64,000 bases of DNA from a virus. Positions within the stretch are counted from its first letter, which is position 1, and each line of letters begins with the position of its first letter. The position numbers and the translations under genes are program-made. Shown piece after piece: positions 15,248 to 24,100 of this stretch. The stretch is from IMG/VR virus record IMGVR_UViG_3300032132_000211, positions 1-64,000 of that record. The stretch is one strand, 5' to 3'. The notes beneath the pieces are model-generated. The model was given only the letters and a program-made list of their open reading frames with translations. It did no database searches and was not told the origin of the DNA.

Positions 15248-16548
15248 TAAACCAGACCCCCACGTATATAAAACTTCTCCTCGTGCTCCAGTACCAAGTC
15301 CTTATCTATGAAACCACAGTTAATAGCGTCATGCAACTGTCCGACCCACAGGCTTTCCAGTGGATGTCCGTGCTTCAGCCAAGGTTGGTTTTGCATATTG
15401 GTAAAGTGTAGGAGCTTTGTTTCGCCTTCTGTGTATTTATCCAAGCAATTCCAGCAGCTGTCAATCGACTTATTCACGTCACATATCTCAAAATCAAACA
15501 TAAGACTCTCGTATGTAAGCTCGCCGCTGTCCAACATCTTAACTATCTGGTGTATGTCCCAGTTTATATTACCATCTAAAAGCAGCATCGCGTAATCAGA
15601 AGTTTTCCACCCCTCGGCGTCTAGGCGGCCTACCGCTAAGACATCAGAATCATTGAAAGGCATTTTAAATACCTTGGCAATATCACCGAACACCATCATG
15701 TCTGAGTCCAGGTACATTGAGACACGCTTAGTCAGACTTGGTATCCAAAAGCGCTGAAAACTGAATGGGGTTCTAGGCCCGTTCCTAGGCAGCTTAGGCG
15801 CTTCATGTTCAATCTCTCTGGTGTAAAGTGGAACCACCTCTGTAAGCTTATCAGTGTGCTTCTTGATAGTGTAGTCCAAAACCAACGTAGGGATCAGCTG
15901 CTTCTCAGTGGCCCCGACAAAAATCTCTAGAGGTTCAGTTAAGCCAAGATTTATAAACTTAGCTTTATTAGCGTGCTCAAATCGTGTGATGCTGTCAAAC
16001 TGCTTATCAAACGTAGTGTGTCCGCCAGTAAACGGGGTCAGGTCTGAGAACGACGGGTCGTAAGAAACCTTGCCGTCTATTCCTAGAGCGAATACCTCTT
16101 TCTCACCGAACGCTGTAAGCATGGAAAAGATAGTATCACCGCTAAAGAAGCCACTTCTGATCTGATCCCCAAACTCCTTAGCTGTCACATGTCCTGTTGA
16201 CAGGTTGTATGTGTACACTCTGCCCTCGTCAACCATTTTCTTTAATACTGGAAGCTCTTTGGTAAAGTCATTTAAGGTCTTAGCAGTTCCTCTGAACTTT
16301 ATGTGCGGGCACCACGGAACCACAAGTATCTCACAGTTCGCGTAGATAGAGTCTTGGCAGTCTTCAAATACGTCGAAGTCAATCAAATGCGCGATGGTAG
16401 CCTTCTGCTCACGTATAGCGTGATTAAGCGTTATAGTCGTGTACTTGCTTAGTAGTAGATTCTTTCTCTTACTAAACGACGGGCCTTTACCCAACAAAAG
16501 TATGGGCTTCTTATTACCCTTTAACCAGTCAGAAAATGGTTTAATCAT
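15247..16548 (-). CDS. Two-domain protein: DUF115-like plus GT8-like glycosyltransferase
   Basis: 433 residues. Residues about 10-200 (ILLLGKGPSFSKRKN, VFALGIDGKVSYD, then TPFTGGHTTFDK) look like the DUF115/Maf-type Rossmann domain associated with glycosyltransfer to flagellin or surface sugars. Residues about 208-420 are GT8-like: IFVGATEKQLIP, the DxD in MYLDSDMMVFGDI (about residue 278) and LLHFTNMQNQPWLKHG. The two-domain arrangement suggests that sugar recognition and transfer are linked. Assignment of the first domain is moderate. Confidence 0.7.
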   Translation of the reverse strand: MIKPFSDWLKGNKKPILLLGKGPSFSKRKNLLLSKYTTITLNHAIREQKATIAHLIDFDVFEDCQDSIYANCEILVVPWCPHIKFRGTAKTLNDFTKELPVLKKMVDEGRVYTYNLSTGHVTAKEFGDQIRSGFFSGDTIFSMLTAFGEKEVFALGIDGKVSYDPSFSDLTPFTGGHTTFDKQFDSITRFEHANKAKFINLGLTEPLEIFVGATEKQLIPTLVLDYTIKKHTDKLTEVVPLYTREIEHEAPKLPRNGPRTPFSFQRFWIPSLTKRVSMYLDSDMMVFGDIAKVFKMPFNDSDVLAVGRLDAEGWKTSDYAMLLLDGNINWDIHQIVKMLDSGELTYESLMFDFEICDVNKSIDSCWNCLDKYTEGETKLLHFTNMQNQPWLKHGHPLESLWVGQLHDAINCGFIDKDLVLEHEEKFYIRGGLV

Positions 16549-17213
16549 CTGTGTTCTCCTAGTGGCGGTCCGGCCAAGTATTTCAGGTCGTGCTTTTTAT
16601 CAAAAATTTCATACTGGTATCCATCGGAAGCCAAACGCTTATCAGTCCAACCACCGTGCTCAAGCCACAGAGTTCGTTTCATAACTAGCTGCAAGGCGTC
16701 TATAGCGTTGACTACCACGTTGTCACCGGCAAGTACCTTAACTATATTGCGGTTAATCTTTATTGGTCCGTTCTTAAAAACAGACTCCTGAATGGCTATT
16801 CGGCCAGCGTACTTGTCAAGGTGCTCTGTTAGGCCGTGCATGTACTTAAGTACACCGCGATCAGTCATGATTATCGGGAATGTAAACCCATCTATATCAC
16901 CTTCACACTCTATAAAGTCCGCCATTCGTTTAAGCGTCCCTGGGTATAGGATGTTGTCAGCGTTGAAATGCAGAATGTAGTCATGTGTTGCATGATGAAT
17001 TCCAGCGTTACGATTAGTATGTCCCCAGTCTCCTATAAACTTAGGTGGTACTTGTATATCCACGGGCAACGGAACATCTTCCAGAAGAGGGCCGTCGTGG
17101 TAGCACAGAATCTCGTAGTCTGTAAAATCCTGCGTGAGTAAGGAGTCCATCGAGTCCAAGAACTGAGCGTGTGCTACCACACCTTGATAGTGTGGCACTA
17201 TGATAGAAAACAT
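16545..17213 (-). CDS. GT2-family glycosyltransferase
   Basis: 222 residues starting MFSIIVPHYQGV, the standard GT-A opening, followed by DYEILCYHDGP, GHTNRNAGIHHA and the acceptor-side motif LHFNADNILYPG (DxN in place of DxD). It is short for the family but complete over the catalytic fold. First gene of the glycosylation island, 6 bp after the SNase gene stop, with GAGGATAACC before the ATG. Confidence 0.82.
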   Translation of the reverse strand: MFSIIVPHYQGVVAHAQFLDSMDSLLTQDFTDYEILCYHDGPLLEDVPLPVDIQVPPKFIGDWGHTNRNAGIHHATHDYILHFNADNILYPGTLKRMADFIECEGDIDGFTFPIIMTDRGVLKYMHGLTEHLDKYAGRIAIQESVFKNGPIKINRNIVKVLAGDNVVVNAIDALQLVMKRTLWLEHGGWTDKRLASDGYQYEIFDKKHDLKYLAGPPLGEHR

Positions 17214-17219
17214 CTCTGG

Positions 17220-17807
17220 TTATCCTCTTTTACCGCCGCAATATACAGGAGACTCTGGGCGTGCGTTGTGACCTGCGTTTACAATCGCTCGGTTCAAGCA
17301 CTCGCCGGTCTTGTTGTCACAAACATGAGTTAGAGGTCGTCCGTACTTACCGATGCCAAAAGCAATGAACATCAAGTTGTCCTTATGTTCATCAAGCCAA
17401 GCTGTAGTGAACTCTTTGGCAGCGAGCCCTTCTACTTTACTAGCAACGCGATTTGATTCTGGAGTATCGACACCAAGAAAGCGGAGCCTGTACTCTGAAG
17501 TAACTGCTACAGCGGTCTTCTTCATGGGAAGAGCTACGTTGTTCGTAACGAGAACGTCAATGGTATCGCCATCTACAATGTTGATAACACGGTCGATTAC
17601 ATACGTTTTTCCGTTCTTCTTACCACAAGCCATCTCACCAATATCAGCCTGTAGCCTCTCAAAAGCTACCTGGGCTGGGGGCTTAACGATCTCAGAGGTC
17701 ACTGCCTCTGATTCCTGTGCCTGGCACATCGACCAGCAACATAACACGCAGCTTGCTGCAATGGCGCAAGCCACTATAACTGGGAGTAGTCTATTGTTAT
17801 TATACAT
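17220..17807 (-). CDS. Exported SNase-like (thermonuclease) protein
   Basis: 195 residues with a hydrophobic, Cys-rich N-terminal export segment (VIVACAIAASCVLCCWSMCQA) and an SNase domain from about residue 65: VINIVDGDTID, YRLRFLGVDTPES with the family's catalytic Arg, FGIGKYGRPL and NRAIVNAGHN. Thermonucleases cut DNA and RNA with calcium. Export to the periplasm, directly after the lysis genes, suggests degradation of host or extracellular DNA at or after lysis. It has its own AAGGAG and overlaps the transglycosylase gene by 8 bp. Confidence 0.85.
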   Translation of the reverse strand: MYNNNRLLPVIVACAIAASCVLCCWSMCQAQESEAVTSEIVKPPAQVAFERLQADIGEMACGKKNGKTYVIDRVINIVDGDTIDVLVTNNVALPMKKTAVAVTSEYRLRFLGVDTPESNRVASKVEGLAAKEFTTAWLDEHKDNLMFIAFGIGKYGRPLTHVCDNKTGECLNRAIVNAGHNARPESPVYCGGKRG

Positions 17808-18420
17808 CTTGTAATATCTCCTTGAATTTATTCATTTGTTGTTTTACTGATTCCACATAGGGGGCGTTTATAAGTGTGTTTGTTTTACTGTGGTACTTAG
17901 GTGTACCGCTGTTGAACGCTGCGATATGCTCTTCTAGACTTGGGTGCCTCTTTATCCTGCTAAGTAGATACTTAGTAGAGTAGTAGATACCCTGATCTGG
18001 ATCGCACAGTTCAGTTAGGTAGGGGCCTTTGAAGCCCATCTCCCTAGCTGTTTGTCCTAGGATCTGCATCGGACCGTACGACGTTGACCGCCCTACCATC
18101 TCTGTCTTTTTACTGACGTACTGCTTCAATCCACGTACTGCGTCATCTCCTGAGATTCTCCTAGAAAGCCAGCTGAAAAACCCCGGCTCGTACCGATAGG
18201 CATAGGGGTTGCCTCTACTCTCTTGGTACATGATAGCGAACACAAGCTCTTTAGGGATGTAGTAGGTACTTGTGTCTCCTGTTAAGGCGGATATAACCGT
18301 TTCAACTCTACCGAAGTAGGTATCAACAATCCACTTACGCAGGTCGTCATCGTTAGTTTGGACATCATAGTACTTGTCCATGTTTACTGCGGTTGCTGCC
18401 GCTATGCATTCAACTATCAT
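17800..18420 (-). CDS. Lytic transglycosylase (SLT-type endolysin)
   Basis: 206 residues from ATG 18420, selected because TAGGAG lies 8 nt upstream; longer in-frame starts lie inside the preceding phosphoesterase gene. The SLT fold is shown by the catalytic glutamate in IMYQESRGNP (Glu67), SYGPMQILGQTAREMGF and a late LEEHIAAFNSG motif, matching the ES, GLMQ-like and AYN-like blocks. It cleaves peptidoglycan glycan strands and is the likely endolysin. No clear signal peptide; release would depend on a holin. Confidence 0.85.
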   Translation of the reverse strand: MIVECIAAATAVNMDKYYDVQTNDDDLRKWIVDTYFGRVETVISALTGDTSTYYIPKELVFAIMYQESRGNPYAYRYEPGFFSWLSRRISGDDAVRGLKQYVSKKTEMVGRSTSYGPMQILGQTAREMGFKGPYLTELCDPDQGIYYSTKYLLSRIKRHPSLEEHIAAFNSGTPKYHSKTNTLINAPYVESVKQQMNKFKEILQDV

Positions 18421-18430
18421 ATAATTACTC

Positions 18431-19252
18431 CTAGCATTCAAAAATTTTTCCATCGTATATGGCTCTTCTTTTGTTTCCAGTCTTGCCATGAGACTTAATG
18501 TGGATTAACTGTGCGTTATAGTCCTTGTTTCCGTCGTTACGGTAGTGGACTACTGCCATACCATGCTGCCAGTTTGGTTCAGGCAGATACTCTACAGTTT
18601 CTCTCTCACAAAGACAACCTATTTCAAAACCGGCCTGGTCGCCGCCACCGCGAGTCTTTCGATAGAAAGCCCCTAACCTGTGAATATGACCTAGCATTAC
18701 ATCGCAATTCATCTTCTCAATATTTGACTTGGCTGTCATTGCTGAGTGGGCGCAGCCGCCCTTAGATACTCGATCTCCGTGAGAGATAAACAGTCGGCCT
18801 AGGTACATGAACTCTTTATACGACACCTTTTTGTCGTCAACACCTAGAAGAGATTGAACGTTCAAGCTCCTAAGACCCTTCAGTCCTGGTGCCTTCTCTA
18901 CTAGGTACTTATCCAGCCTAGCTTCGTGATTACCAGACAAGATTGTCACTGGAGCCAGTTCAGCCCACTTGTGGATGATGCTTGATGCCTCATCCAACTC
19001 TTTTTGTAAATGAACGCCAGAAGCGCGATCAGGATCTTTTGTGTATCTAGACACTGGGTAGAAGTCTACTAGGTCTCCAACTTGAACAATTTGATCTGGC
19101 TTTACGTAGTTCATAATTGCTTCAGCTAGTTTGAGTGATGCCTTGTCCTGGTATGGAATATGCACGTCTGGCAGAACACATGCAATTTTTAACTTGGTGT
19201 TTACTACATTCTTCTTAGAGAGTGAGTTGCTAGGCTTTTTAGTTTTAATCAA
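18431..19252 (-). CDS. Calcineurin-like metallophosphoesterase
   Basis: About 273 residues from TTG 19252, which has TAGGAG 8 nt upstream; an upstream GTG at 19288 overlaps the previous gene. All metal motifs are visible: LPDVHIPYQD, QVGDLVDF, LSGNHEARLDK, ISHGDRVSKGG and MLGHIHRLG. It differs from the SbcD-like enzyme (5910-6959) and matches single-domain phage phosphoesterases that act on nucleotides or proteins. Its presence inside the lysis cassette is odd; substrate unknown. Confidence 0.8.
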   Translation of the reverse strand: MIKTKKPSNSLSKKNVVNTKLKIACVLPDVHIPYQDKASLKLAEAIMNYVKPDQIVQVGDLVDFYPVSRYTKDPDRASGVHLQKELDEASSIIHKWAELAPVTILSGNHEARLDKYLVEKAPGLKGLRSLNVQSLLGVDDKKVSYKEFMYLGRLFISHGDRVSKGGCAHSAMTAKSNIEKMNCDVMLGHIHRLGAFYRKTRGGGDQAGFEIGCLCERETVEYLPEPNWQHGMAVVHYRNDGNKDYNAQLIHIKSHGKTGNKRRAIYDGKIFEC

Positions 19253-19266
19253 TTTATAAGCTCCTA

Positions 19267-19548
19267 CTATCTGTTTATTTCCGCGCACTGTGCGTTTAAC
19301 AGTTTAATATGATTTTTGAGCAAAAGTTCTCGCTCAAATAATATGTAATAATTAAACTCGTCAAAGCATCTATACTCCTCACCCATCTCCCATATCTTTT
19401 CCGGGAAGGCCGCAGGCAGTTGGGGCCTGGCATGAGTTTCACAAACGAGTTCTAATGGTTTACGTGCGCAGCCAATGCTAAGAACTACGAAAATTATCGT
19501 CAATATCGTCTGTACTAGCGGACCGTAATTTCTTTTTAAGTTTTTCAT
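19267..19548 (-). CDS. Lipobox protein, candidate outer-membrane spanin
   Basis: 93 residues: a hydrophobic signal (TILTIIFVVLSIGC) ending in the lipobox LSIGC, so it should be lipid-modified and placed in the outer membrane or periplasmic face. Its first 71 bp lie out of frame within the preceding coiled-coil gene, the nested arrangement known for Rz/Rz1 spanin pairs. It is longer and less Pro-rich than lambda Rz1, so the spanin call rests on lipobox, overlap and position next to a transglycosylase. Confidence 0.6.
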   Translation of the reverse strand: MKNLKRNYGPLVQTILTIIFVVLSIGCARKPLELVCETHARPQLPAAFPEKIWEMGEEYRCFDEFNYYILFERELLLKNHIKLLNAQCAEINR

Positions 19549-19723
19549 TTAGCTCTTTCCGAGCCTCCTTTGTTCTCAATCTGACCTCAAGGGTCTTTAC
19601 TTTATTCTCTAATCTATGTATCTTAGAGCGCATAAGTCGCGTTCTTAGATCCGCTAGCCAACCGGGTATCCGGTTGGCTAGCTTCATTAGTCCTGCGGCT
19701 ATCTGTAGGACGTTAACCAGCAC
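19478..19723 (-). CDS. Coiled-coil protein, candidate inner-membrane spanin
   Basis: About 81 residues from GTG 19723 (AAAGGA 10 nt upstream) or 93 from TTG 19759. A moderately hydrophobic N-terminal stretch (VLVNVLQIAAGLMKL) is followed by a basic coiled coil (KIHRLENKVKTLEVRLRTKEARKELNEK, here given in halves: KIHRLENKVKTLE and VRLRTKEARKEL). The lipobox gene starts inside it in another frame. Topology and nesting fit an i-spanin, though the membrane segment is weak. Confidence 0.5.
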   Translation of the reverse strand: MLVNVLQIAAGLMKLANRIPGWLADLRTRLMRSKIHRLENKVKTLEVRLRTKEARKELNEKLKKKLRSASTDDIDDNFRSS

Positions 19724-19922
19724 CTGTGTCTTGTCCTTTACTAGGACGACGCTGTTCAAAATAGCTGGTCACGATTAACGTGAAAGCCATTATTGACCAG
19801 TCTTCAACCGCCAGCTGATTAACTGCCATGTAGAGCAAAGCTCCAACAGTCGCTAACGCGATGGTCGCCCTGACGGAGCCTTCCGGTAGCCAGAGTGGCG
19901 TGGACTTTTTGAGATTAGCCAT
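19713..19922 (-). CDS. Small two-TM membrane protein, candidate holin
   Basis: 69 residues from ATG 19922 (a GTG at 19934 is the alternative). Two membrane helices are likely: ATIALATVGALLYMAV and IMAFTLIVTSYF, preceded by WLPEGSVRA. Size, topology and position next to spanin-like and transglycosylase genes are typical of holins, which permeabilise the inner membrane at a set time. It overlaps both neighbours. No family-specific motif was recognised. Confidence 0.5.
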   Translation of the reverse strand: MANLKKSTPLWLPEGSVRATIALATVGALLYMAVNQLAVEDWSIMAFTLIVTSYFEQRRPSKGQDTGAG

Positions 19923-20256
19923 TGCCAGAGCCACCTACCGCGCCTTCATCCTTTAGCTTGGCAAGAGCACTCTCGATAATGAAGTTAAGTAGATTCCCAG
20001 CTAGCGAAAATCCAGCTTCAGTAGCACGTGCCTTTAAGTACGCAGCAACTTCACCGCGTTTCTCAAGTCCGCTGCCGGGGGCAGGGAACTTGTTCTCTGC
20101 GTCGAGGATAGCGCGTTGGGCTTCTACCATCAGCATGTCTGCACCTAGCTTTCCGACTACGGCTATTAGCTGAGTTGCAACGTCGAGAACGGCCCGACCG
20201 AATACCGAATTGTATAGTAAGCGAAAGAAATCTCTGATCTTAGTGAAAAATGACAT
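19915..20256 (-). CDS. Unknown small protein upstream of the lysis genes
   Basis: 113 residues: an amphipathic N-terminus (MSFFTKIRDFFRLLYNSVFG), a helical region rich in Ala/Val (AVLDVATQLIAVVGKLGADML) and a Gly-rich end. ACAGGAGG precedes the ATG. It could be a holin-like or tail-associated protein; there is no clear long hydrophobic helix. Overlaps the next gene by 8 bp. Confidence 0.55.
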   Translation of the reverse strand: MSFFTKIRDFFRLLYNSVFGRAVLDVATQLIAVVGKLGADMLMVEAQRAILDAENKFPAPGSGLEKRGEVAAYLKARATEAGFSLAGNLLNFIIESALAKLKDEGAVGGSGNG

Positions 20257-20277
20257 ATGTATGCCTCCTGTATTTGT

Positions 20278-21123
20278 TTATATTGTTTCTATTAAACCGA
20301 TGGTGAGAGAGAAGACCTCGCCAGTAACTTTGTACTGTACCTTTGTGGCCTTATTTATCACCGCTCGGGTGGTATAGGCTCTGCCTAAATTTCCATCGTT
20401 CTCAAAGAAAATAATAGGTGTAGTTCGGTTTAGGAACACATCTAGTATCGCCGTTTGGCTGTCCTCTAGGTAGTCTCGTGAGGGTATGTTAATAGTAACG
20501 AACCGCTCCCCTACCTCAACAGGCTCAATCGCGCCGCCTGGAAACTTTGTGACAATCTGAGGGTCGGTGATAGAGTAACTTATATTGTTAATCTTTCCGC
20601 CTTCCAGACCTAACTCATTGCCCTCTTCTACGTAAGTAACCGCGCCCCATTCAAAGCCAGCGGTGTACGCTGCGTCTGCGGCTAGTGTTGTACTGCCGCC
20701 AGCTATTACTCTGATCTTGTCTATGGTGCTTCCGTTGAAAGTTACTGTACTATCAAACCGGACGTAAACCTTTCTACGCCCTGTGAACGGGTCTTTTACA
20801 ATTGTCTTACCTGCTGAGTCGGCAGTCACCGTTAACTGGTTGCCCAGGGCAGAGTTGAACGTATGGAATGTAACCTCTCCATCAAAATTAACATTGTCCA
20901 CAAAACACCCTGCAAGAACCGTGCCAGACGGAACGTCCATCAACACTTTTGAAGCAGAAGCAGTATCCGTAGTTCTGAACGTGCGGAGAGGATGCGTCCT
21001 GTCCTGAACGTTCACTAGCCCGTAATCGACATCAGCGATCTCAGTGGAACTGCCCGTGGTTTCAGCTACGATCCCTGCTTCCGCATCAAGTACTAAAATT
21101 GGCCCTATTATTGAAGTAGACAT
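20278..21123 (-). CDS. Putative tail-tip/baseplate protein
   Basis: 281 residues, all-beta in appearance (KVYVRFDSTVTFNG, VEVGERFVTINIPSRDYL, EVFSLTIGLIETI). It follows the large tail-tip gene in the tail module, so it is probably a distal tail or fibre-attachment component. No signature motif. It is preceded by an extended -10 5 nt before the ATG and no RBS is visible, so it may be translated from a leaderless mRNA as well as from read-through. Confidence 0.55.
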   Translation of the reverse strand: MSTSIIGPILVLDAEAGIVAETTGSSTEIADVDYGLVNVQDRTHPLRTFRTTDTASASKVLMDVPSGTVLAGCFVDNVNFDGEVTFHTFNSALGNQLTVTADSAGKTIVKDPFTGRRKVYVRFDSTVTFNGSTIDKIRVIAGGSTTLAADAAYTAGFEWGAVTYVEEGNELGLEGGKINNISYSITDPQIVTKFPGGAIEPVEVGERFVTINIPSRDYLEDSQTAILDVFLNRTTPIIFFENDGNLGRAYTTRAVINKATKVQYKVTGEVFSLTIGLIETI

Positions 21124-21128
21124 AGTAC

Positions 21129-21137
21129 ATTATATCA
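21129..21137 (-). promoter_or_regulatory. Extended -10 (TGATATAAT), leaderless start at 21123
   Basis: On the - strand TGA-TATAAT (TATAAT 21134 to 21129) lies 5 nt before the ATG at 21123. No recognisable -35 at 16-18 bp. It matches the late-type extended -10 found at ten other - strand sites. Confidence 0.55.
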
Positions 21138-24100
21138 TCATCTCCCCGTAGAAGCGATAATATTTTCATCTCCTGGTAGCGGGCCGGGATCATAATCGAA
21201 GATTTGAGCCGAATACCCGTTTAGCGTTAGTTGAACTGTGATTCCATCAGAGGACACTTCTGCCACCTGAAAGATTTCTGATGTGATATTTAGCCTAGGA
21301 ATGGAGATCTCAACCAGATTTCCGTACTTGAGAGGCATGCCTTCCTGCCCTACGGTTATGTTTAAGACCTTTGAAGCAACTCGCAGCTTCTTTCCTAGGT
21401 AATCTGCCACCTTGTCTGCCGTCTTGTGATCCAAAATATAAGGATTCTGGTATACCTTCTTGGATGCCCCATAAGGCAGGACATTCCTCTCCACAAATGA
21501 GTGGTAATTCAAGTTACCTTCCGTGTCGTGAAACTGCCTGTACTCGATCCTAACGTCTTTAACTGCTTCATCGGAAGACCTGTGTTTCAAGGACTTCACG
21601 TTTACAATGTTATTAAACACGCCATCGCCCTGACCGAACTTAGCTGCTACTACCGTATTCGAGTCATCCACGAGGATCTTCCATTTGCCAGTAGCTGTTT
21701 TCTTTACGGTCATGCCACGAACCATGCCCAGGTCATTCAGAATATCTGATAGCTTCCTGGGAGTAGCCTGAGCGAAGTCACACTTTAATTCAAGGTCATC
21801 TAGGATAACAGTTGACAGATCGAAGTTCAATCCGTCTACTCGTTCTCCTGCTCCGGTGATAGGATCGGAGAGTACGCGTTTAATTGTCTGGACATAATTT
21901 CTGTGCAGATTCCTGTTCTTAATTGAAGTTCCAGTTCCTTCAATAAAGGGCACATGTATAGTTGTATTCTTTTCAAAATCACTGTTCTCTCCTTGTAGTT
22001 CCTGGCAGAAGCCGCCTTTAATTCCTCGGGACATGAGATCTAGTTGCATCTTGGCGAATTCCAGCCCGCCTGCGTAGTCCAATATACCGAAGAACGATAT
22101 GTCTCCTACCCATCTCTGACTGTAGATTGCGTTTGAAGCGACGACTAAGTCACTTGAATCAAAATCACTTGACAGTGATTTGCCACATGCTCGGGTCGCT
22201 TCCAACTGTCCGTTCAGATATAAGTTCAATGTAGCCCCTGCGCGCTCTAGCTGCATGTAGACAGGAACCTTGGAATCAGCGGGAGTCAAAGATTCGGCTC
22301 CACTTGCTGCTGTTCCGATATCCACCATAGAGCCATTCACCCTCACAGACCCGAAAGCCTTACCACCCGCCATGCCTAGAGCATAGCTCGGTTTTGAATT
22401 AGTTGAAGTCTCTTTTGCCACGGCGATTGAATCTTCTGCTACATCACCGCGCCATACTCCGTAGAAGTAAACAGTGAAGTCTCCTTCATGAGTCATCAAA
22501 GCTGGAACGTCATCGAACTCAACACGTCCGTTCTTGTCGCCAGGAACACCGCCTAGGAAAGTGGTTTCATCTAATCCTGATGTGCCCAAGTTCCACGCGC
22601 TCTCTGGGTTAGAGAAGTTAAACCTAACAGCATAACCGGAGTCTCCCGGTCCCTGCACCCAAGACATTGTAGTAGAACCCATCAAGGGCACTGTAGATGT
22701 AATGGCTGTTGGAACAGTGTCACAACCTGCGACTTTCATGTCGTAGCCAATCGGGAAGATATTACTGCCTACCGGGACTGGATTAGATGCCACTACGTTG
22801 TTGTACTCCCAGATAGCTTCGTAAGAATCTCTGATGTAAGTCCAGTCAATCGAGTAGTCCACGCCTTCTTCGGGATCGCCTTCTCCATCCTCGGCTAAAA
22901 CCACATTGTGAATCAATCCTTTGAAGTCACCCGTGCTAGCCGCTGATCCTCCGATCACGAGATCACCCGCACCGTCTAGCTCATATCTTTGGTTGCTAAG
23001 AAGTGACGCCAGCTCTGAGTCTTGCATTATGTCGTCAACCATCAGTCTAGAGTAGTCCCTGTCTGCACTAGCAAAGTCTCGCTTAACAAGCAGGTCGATC
23101 TTGTGGATGTTCCCGTCGTTCAGCTGAATTCCTGTAGTGATAGACGCAGAGTAAAGTGTGTCGTAAGAACCTAGGCCCACGTCACCTAGACGTGCCCTAG
23201 CTACGTACTTGTCGGCGTCACCGCCAGCAGGCAAGAAAGTGTCCTCGCTCTGAATGTCTAAGATAAAGCCGTCTGTAGTGCCAGTGCTTCTTCGTGCAAC
23301 GGTTCCTTCCAGTTCACCCGCACCGTTCTGGGATACGTATGCTGTCAGGCGGAAGTCCTCAGTCGGTGAGAAGTCAAGCTGCGTGGTGGGTGTTATCCCA
23401 GCGTGCAGGATGCTTACAGTCCCAAGACCCGCTGTGCCGAATGCTTCCAGTGCTGTCTTAGCACTATTGTATGTAGGTTGGCTGTCGTCCCCTGTTAAGT
23501 GGTTCGTTGCTACAGAGTCATTTATATCTCCGTTGAATTTCCATTCGCCTCGCTTGTCTTTAATCGGGGACCAATTTATTTTGTCTTCTAAACTTCTGTG
23601 CCTATTGGTGCTTGCCACCGTGTAGTGATCTCCCTCTGTGAAATCCATGTAACCGATAGTAGCGTCGCTTATGTCAACAAGAGTCTGCGACACGCCGACT
23701 ACTGCCGTGACCTGTGTGAACTGCGCGGTAGTAGTGGCCCCTGTGAAAGTATCTGTGAACCCACTTCCTGCCAGCTTATTAGCCGAGGTTCCTGCCTGTC
23801 TAGAGAATGTACCTGTAGTTACTCCTGCCGCAAACACTGAAGGCTGTGTTGCTCCGTCTATTCCTGAAGTGAGAGCGGGGAGGAAAGTTATACCATCAGA
23901 ATTGTTAGGATGAGTTTGCCAGTCTCTGCCTTCCACATATCCTATTGCGGAAAGGAACTTTGAAACAGGAGTGAAAGCAGGGTATAGATTGTAAGGCGTA
24001 GCCAAGCCAACATCCACGCCATGGTCAGCTACGGGGTGCGGAAGAGCTAAAGGCCCGGTCCTGACACTGGTTGTGATGATGAAAGAAGCGAACCTAACAA

